Shown here: positions 60,050-64,000 of the stretch, in pieces
Numbering within the stretch: the first letter of the stretch is position 1
Layout of the letters: each line of letters opens with the position of its first letter
Assembly: GCA_017882445.1 (NCBI GenBank)
Contig: JADGPK010000005.1
Location: forward strand, 31,433-95,432
DNA from: Solirubrobacteraceae bacterium
GTDB taxonomy: Bacteria > Actinomycetota > Thermoleophilia > Solirubrobacterales > Solirubrobacteraceae
DNA length: 64,000 bases
Direction: 5' to 3'
Made by a program: the position numbers and the translations under genes
Notes under the pieces: model-generated
Seen by the model: the letters and a program-made list of their open reading frames with translations, nothing else
Databases searched by the model: none
Told to the model about the DNA's origin: nothing

Positions 60050-60568
60050 CTACTCGAGCTCGAGCTCCCGCAGCTTGGCCCAGCGCGGATCGGGCACCGC
60101 CTCGTGGTGGTGCTCGGGGCCGGCGTCGTTGAGGTCCGCGGCGCACACCGGGCACAGCCCGGCGCAGTCCTCGCGGCAGAGCACCTTGGCGGGCATCGCC
60201 AACGCGAACGCGTCGCGCGCCCAAGCCGCGAGGTCGAGCGTCTCGTCATGCACGTACGGGCTCTCGAGCTCGTCGCCCCCGCCCGGCCTGTCGATCTCCC
60301 TCGCATCGACGAGGACATCCGCGCGCGCCTGCTTCAGGCACCGCATGCACGCCCCGAGCAGGGCCGCGGTGAAGCGAACGCCCAGCGCATAGCCGCCACC
60401 GACCATCCGGGAGACCGTCAGGTCGACCGCCACGCGCGGAGGATCGGCCACGTAGCGCTCGCCGCCGAGCGTCAGCGGCTCGATCGAGACCTCGAGCGCC
60501 AGCCTCCTGCCCTCCCCTGCGGTGAGGCGCAGGCCCGCGAGGTCGAAGTCGTGGGTTGCGGGCGCCAT
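60050..60568 (-). CDS. yceD: YceD/DUF177 family protein
   Basis: This 172-residue protein has CMRCLKQARADVLVDAREI and LCREDCAGLCPVCAADLN, the two conserved cysteine motifs of DUF177, which is nearly always upstream of rpmF as here. In plants and bacteria the family is linked to 23S rRNA accumulation. ATG 60568 chosen; the upstream frame overlaps fadD. Confidence 0.88.
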   Translation of the reverse strand: MAPATHDFDLAGLRLTAGEGRRLALEVSIEPLTLGGERYVADPPRVAVDLTVSRMVGGGYALGVRFTAALLGACMRCLKQARADVLVDAREIDRPGGGDELESPYVHDETLDLAAWARDAFALAMPAKVLCREDCAGLCPVCAADLNDAGPEHHHEAVPDPRWAKLRELELE

Positions 60569-60599
60569 GCTCTGCAGGCTAGCGAGCCCCAGCGACGCG

Positions 60600-62213
60600 C
60601 TAGCGGTCTGTCTGCAGCTCCCGCTTGAGGATCTTGCCGGTCGCGTTGCGCGGCAGCTCATCCAGGAAGACCACCTGTCGCGGGACCTTGTAACCGGCGA
60701 GGTTGTGCTTGACGTATGCCTTGATCTGCTCCTCGGTGAGCTCTGTGCCGTTGCGCGCGACGACAAACGCCTTCAGCCGCTGCCCGAACTGCTCGTCGTC
60801 CACCCCGACGACCGCCGCCTCCTCGATCTCGTCGTGGTCTGCCAGGAGGTCCTCGACCTCCAGCGGGAACACGTTCTCGCCGCCGCTGACGATCATTTCG
60901 TCGTCGCGCCCGTCCACGAACAGCCGCCCGCCGGCGTCGAAGTGGCCGACGTCGCCCGTGCTCATCAGCCCGCGCACGATCTCCTTGCCGCCACCACCCG
61001 TGTAGCCCTCGAACATCAACTCGTTGGCCACGAAGATCCGACCGCCCGCGCCCGGCTCGGCCTCCCGGCCGTCGTGGTCCAGCAGCTTGACGACCGTTCC
61101 GATCGGAGCTCTACCGGCCGTTCCGGGCGCTGCGCGGAGGTCCTCGGGGGTCGCGACCGTCGCCCACGCGACCTCTGTTGAGCCATACAGGTTGTACAGA
61201 ACGTCCCCAAAGATGTCCATCGCCCGGGTGGCCATGTCGCCCGGCAGCGAGGAGCCGCTGAGCGCGATGATCCTCAGGCCGCGCACGTCGTAGCGGGCGA
61301 TCGTCTCGGCCCCCAGATCCAGGATCCGCTGCAGCATCACCGGGACGAGGGCGAGCGCGCTCGCGCGGTGCTGGGAGACCGCCTTGAGGGTCTCCTCCGG
61401 ATCGAACCTTCGTCGCAGGACGAGCGTGGAGGTCAGCGGCAGCCCGAGCGAGAGGTGGGCGAAGCCCCACGAATGGAACATGGGCGCGGCGATCATCGTG
61501 GTCTCCCGCGCCTTCAGCGGGATCTTGGAGAACAGCGCCGCCACGGGTTCGATCGAGTCGGGTTGCTTGCGCGCGGCTCCCTTGGGCACGCCGGTCGTTC
61601 CCGACGTGAGGATGACCACGCGCCCTTTCTCCGCCGGAGGCTCTCCTTCGGAGTCATCGCCCCGCGCGATCAGATCCTCGAGCAGCTCCTCCGGCGGACT
61701 GGCTCCGGGCTCGCTCCACGCGACAAACCGTTTCCTACCGGCCGCGCCCACGCGCACCAGCTCGGCGAACTCCTCGTCGTAGATCACGGCAACCGGATCC
61801 TCGCGCGTGAGCACATCGGCGATCTGCGGGCCGGCGAACGCGGTGTTCAGGTACAGAGCGCTGGCGCCCAACTTCGAGCACGCGACCGTCGCGTCGATGA
61901 ACCAGCGGTGGTTGCGGCACATGATCGCCACGCCGTCCTGTTCGGATATGCCGGCCTTCCTGAGCTCGCTGGCTAGGGCGTTCGTGCGCCGGTGCACCTC
62001 CTGGAAGGTCAGCGTCCCGCGCTCGTCGACGATCGCCGCCCGGTCCGGGTAGCGGATCGCAGAGCTCGTATACGCGGCGGCCGGCGTGGGGCCCCAACGC
62101 CGCAGCGCCACCAGCGAGCGCACGGCCTTGTCCAGCCGGGTCGGCTGGAGCATGCCCGTGTCGAGCAGCGTCTTTGCAACGAACAGCTTGTGCCTGGCGG
62201 CCTTGGCGTCCAC
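60600..62213 (-). CDS. AMP-forming acyl-CoA synthetase
   Basis: This 537-residue ANL-family enzyme activates a fatty or other carboxylic acid to its CoA ester. It has the P-loop VVILTSGTTGVPKGA, NLYGSTEVA (A5), the hinge DGRDDEMIVSGGENVFPLEVE (A8) and the C-terminal Lys in RNATGKILKREL. It is a FadD-type long-chain or related ligase; exact chain length unknown. Same strand as, and 31 nt upstream of, yceD. Confidence 0.9.
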   Translation of the reverse strand: MDAKAARHKLFVAKTLLDTGMLQPTRLDKAVRSLVALRRWGPTPAAAYTSSAIRYPDRAAIVDERGTLTFQEVHRRTNALASELRKAGISEQDGVAIMCRNHRWFIDATVACSKLGASALYLNTAFAGPQIADVLTREDPVAVIYDEEFAELVRVGAAGRKRFVAWSEPGASPPEELLEDLIARGDDSEGEPPAEKGRVVILTSGTTGVPKGAARKQPDSIEPVAALFSKIPLKARETTMIAAPMFHSWGFAHLSLGLPLTSTLVLRRRFDPEETLKAVSQHRASALALVPVMLQRILDLGAETIARYDVRGLRIIALSGSSLPGDMATRAMDIFGDVLYNLYGSTEVAWATVATPEDLRAAPGTAGRAPIGTVVKLLDHDGREAEPGAGGRIFVANELMFEGYTGGGGKEIVRGLMSTGDVGHFDAGGRLFVDGRDDEMIVSGGENVFPLEVEDLLADHDEIEEAAVVGVDDEQFGQRLKAFVVARNGTELTEEQIKAYVKHNLAGYKVPRQVVFLDELPRNATGKILKRELQTDR

Positions 62214-62285
62214 GTGCTGACCCTACCCAAACCAACCATGCAGATCGCGCCTCGGTGCGCCCGCTCTGCGGTCGCCGAAGAGGCG

Positions 62286-62750
62286 CTAGCTGACTTCCGC
62301 CGGCTCGTCCTTGCCCTGCAGGCGCTCGCGCCCGCGCTGGACGGCCGCGATGAACTTCGACAGGTTGACCTCGAGCGTGTTCAGTATCTCGTCCGCGTAA
62401 TCCTCGGCACCGAGCCTGATCTCGCGCTCGCGAGCGCGGGCGTCCTCGACGATGTCCTCCGCCGCCCGCTCGGCCTGTTTGGTGACCTCCTCGTCGCCCA
62501 CCAGTCGCTCCTGGCGCTCGCGGGCGTCCTTGATGATCCGCTCGGCCTCCTTCTTGGCCTCGGCGAGCATCTCCTGGCGCTCCTTGACGATCCAGCGCGC
62601 CTGCTTGATCTCCTCGGGGATCGTCGCGCGCATCTGGTCGAGGATGTCGTAGATCTCCTCCTTGTCGACGCGCACCTGGTCGGTCAGGGGCACAGGCTTG
62701 GCGTTGTGGACCAAGTCGTCGAGCTTGTCTATGAGTACGAGGACATCCAT
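62286..62750 (-). CDS. DivIVA/SepIVA-like coiled-coil protein
   Basis: This 154-residue protein starts MDVLVLIDKLDDLVHNA, with the short conserved N-terminal domain seen in actinobacterial SepIVA, followed by an almost continuous charged coiled coil (about 45-140). No TM segment. Mycobacterial SepIVA is a septal/pole protein required for division; the similarity and the coaD-rsmD neighbourhood support the guess, but an ATP-synthase-b-like coiled coil cannot be excluded by eye. Confidence 0.7.
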   Translation of the reverse strand: MDVLVLIDKLDDLVHNAKPVPLTDQVRVDKEEIYDILDQMRATIPEEIKQARWIVKERQEMLAEAKKEAERIIKDARERQERLVGDEEVTKQAERAAEDIVEDARAREREIRLGAEDYADEILNTLEVNLSKFIAAVQRGRERLQGKDEPAEVS

Positions 62751-62829
62751 CTAGAAGCCACCTCCGCGAGACGTTGGGCCCCACGGTCCATCAATCAGAT
62801 TCGGCATCAGGTCTCGCATTCCCATTTCG

Positions 62830-63330
62830 TCAGCGTCTCAGCTCTTCCTGCAAGCGCCGGGCGACCTCGTCGGGAACGAGGTCGTCGATCCGGCCTCCGA
62901 ACGTGGCGAGCTCCTTGACGCCACTCGATGACAGGAAACTGTACTGCGGGCTGGCCATCAGGTACACCGACTCGATTTCCGGATCCTGCCGGCGGTTGAG
63001 CTGGTTCATCTCCAGCTCGTACTCGAAGTCCGAGATCGCACGGAGCCCCTTGACGATCGCCTTCGCCCCCACGCTGCGCGCGAAGTCCACGACGAGCGTC
63101 GAGAACGGCTCCACGCGCACGGTGTCGAGGTCGCCGAGCGCGCGCTCGGCGAATCCCACGCGCTCCTCGATCCCGAACAGCGAGCCGCTCTTGCGAACCG
63201 AGCGGTTGACCACCGCGACCACGACTTCGTCGTAGAGGTGCGCGGCGCGGCGGATCACGTCGAGGTGACCGTTCGTGATCGGGTCATAGCTGCCCGGACA
63301 GATGGCTATCGAGTTCTCTGGTCGGGTCAT
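62830..63330 (-). CDS. coaD: Phosphopantetheine adenylyltransferase
   Basis: CoaD makes dephospho-CoA. The 166-residue protein has AICPGSYDPITNGHLDVI (T/HxGH nucleotidyltransferase motif), VKGLRAISDFEYELEMNQLN and YSFLSSSGVKELA, all typical. ATG 63330 overlaps the rsmD stop by 4 nt. Confidence 0.95.
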   Translation of the reverse strand: MTRPENSIAICPGSYDPITNGHLDVIRRAAHLYDEVVVAVVNRSVRKSGSLFGIEERVGFAERALGDLDTVRVEPFSTLVVDFARSVGAKAIVKGLRAISDFEYELEMNQLNRRQDPEIESVYLMASPQYSFLSSSGVKELATFGGRIDDLVPDEVARRLQEELRR

Positions 63331-63875
63331 TGCTGGCGGTGGATTGTGATCGAAGTGTCGCCGTAGCGTCTTTGCCGCTCGACCTCCATGTCGAGCTCGA
63401 GCGGCGCGCGCCGGTCGCTCTCGACGACCACGCGCGCCCCCGGCCTCAGCAATGACGGAAGCACCGCCGAGAGCTCGGGACCCCACTCGTGCGCCTGCGT
63501 GTATGGAGGATCGATGAAGAGGAGATCGTATGTCTCTTTGCGGCCCCGTGCGCTCTGCAGCGCCCCGAGCGCGTCCGCGCGGCGCACCTCGGCTACGCTC
63601 GAGTCGATCCCCAGCGCCGCCAGGTTGTCGTTCAGGACCCGCACGACGCTCCCGTCGCGCTCCACGAACACCGCTCGCTCGGCGCCCCGTGAGAGCGCCT
63701 CGATGCCCAGCGCGCCCGTCCCGGCGAACAGATCGAGCACGCTCGCCCCCTCCAGGTCGCCGAGCATCGCGAAGAGGGCCTCTCTGACCCGATCGGAGGT
63801 GGGCCTCGTGACCCTGCCGCTCGGCGCCTTCAGACGCCTGCCACCGAGGCGTCCCGCGATTACGCGCATGCGCAC
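63327..63875 (-). CDS. rsmD: 16S rRNA (guanine-966-N2)-methyltransferase RsmD
   Basis: This 182-residue protein has the SAM motif DLFAGTGALGIEALSRG and the catalytic DPPY (FIDPPYTQ). It begins with the family's basic RVIAGRLGGRRL. A second in-frame Met lies two codons in. The conserved rsmD-coaD pair. The last 125 nt of the window (63876-64000) hold no gene I can support. Confidence 0.93.
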   Translation of the reverse strand: MRMRVIAGRLGGRRLKAPSGRVTRPTSDRVREALFAMLGDLEGASVLDLFAGTGALGIEALSRGAERAVFVERDGSVVRVLNDNLAALGIDSSVAEVRRADALGALQSARGRKETYDLLFIDPPYTQAHEWGPELSAVLPSLLRPGARVVVESDRRAPLELDMEVERQRRYGDTSITIHRQQ

Positions 63876-64000
63876 AAAGGTAACGCCGACGCGCCCGAGA
63901 CCGACTTCTGATATGTCGCTGTGTTTGTCAAGTGGGCGTGGTTGATCGCGTCCGTCTGACGGGCGTGGGTTGTGGTCGGCAGGCCGGGGCGCCGGGCTCG

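Noticed and set aside
1..64000. tRNA, rRNA, CRISPR arrays, insertion sequences
   Set aside because: I looked for tRNA-like cloverleaf arms, regularly spaced repeats and transposase motifs and found none that I could support.

Overview
The window is 64 kb of a high-GC, densely packed chromosome. The gene set points to an actinobacterium, most likely of the class Thermoleophilia (Solirubrobacterales-like). The reasons are a full hopanoid operon, a WhiG/FliA-type sigma factor, an EF-G2-like GTPase, a SepIVA/DivIVA-like coiled-coil protein in front of coaD, and large secreted repeat proteins of a kind I associate with that class. The placement is an inference from gene content; no rRNA or tRNA gene is present to confirm it. 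Genes commonly overlap by 4 nt (ATGA, GTGA or TTGA), and GTG and TTG starts are frequent.

Layout. 1-4.7 kb: a small lipid or xenobiotic catabolism locus (SCP-2-type thiolase, TetR regulator, long GST-like protein, a truncated SDR and an intact SDR). Three promoter regions here carry related TTGACAC-type palindromes, so the locus looks like one small TetR regulon. 4.75-9.3 kb: a 989-residue secreted protein with four Cys-containing repeat units, and an APC-family permease. 9.4-15.2 kb, minus strand: response regulator, histidine kinase, four small single-TM proteins rich in Ser/Thr/Gly, an ApbE flavin transferase, a ferric-reductase-like haem membrane protein and a small ferredoxin. This reads as one sensor-controlled membrane electron-transfer module and is the most unusual system in the window. 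15.5-19 kb: D-aminoacyl-tRNA deacylase, a DUF2127 protein, a Kef-type antiporter and a UPF0104/HpnL-like membrane protein.

18.9-31 kb, minus strand: aldehyde dehydrogenase, two polytopic glycosyltransferases flanking a small Cys-containing membrane protein, then shc-hpnC-hpnD-hpnE-hpnG-hpnH. These genes overlap or nearly abut, which ties membrane glycosyl transfer to hopanoid synthesis. 31-35 kb: an EAL phosphodiesterase, a RodA/FtsW protein and a divergent LytR-CpsA-Psr ligase (cell envelope). 35-45 kb: RNase H, a 79-residue protein, a zinc-ribbon protein, EF-G2, sigma factor, tyrosine recombinase, an alpha/beta hydrolase, ilvD with two small partners, and thiD. 45-64 kb, almost all minus strand: a conserved housekeeping block (thioesterase, yraN, rnhB, lepB, rplS, trmD, rimM, khpA, rpsP, ffh, SPFH/NfeD pair, ftsY, smc, rnc, acpP, plsX, rpmF, yceD, fadD, SepIVA-like, coaD, rsmD).

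Points that stand out: (1) the flavin/haem/ferredoxin module with paralogous small membrane proteins; (2) two genes whose clear N-terminal coding extends beyond any ATG/GTG/TTG, implying CTG or GTC starts behind good Shine-Dalgarno sequences; (3) an RNase III with several catalytic acidic residues replaced; (4) the glycosyltransferase-hopanoid operon; (5) the three-site TetR regulon.
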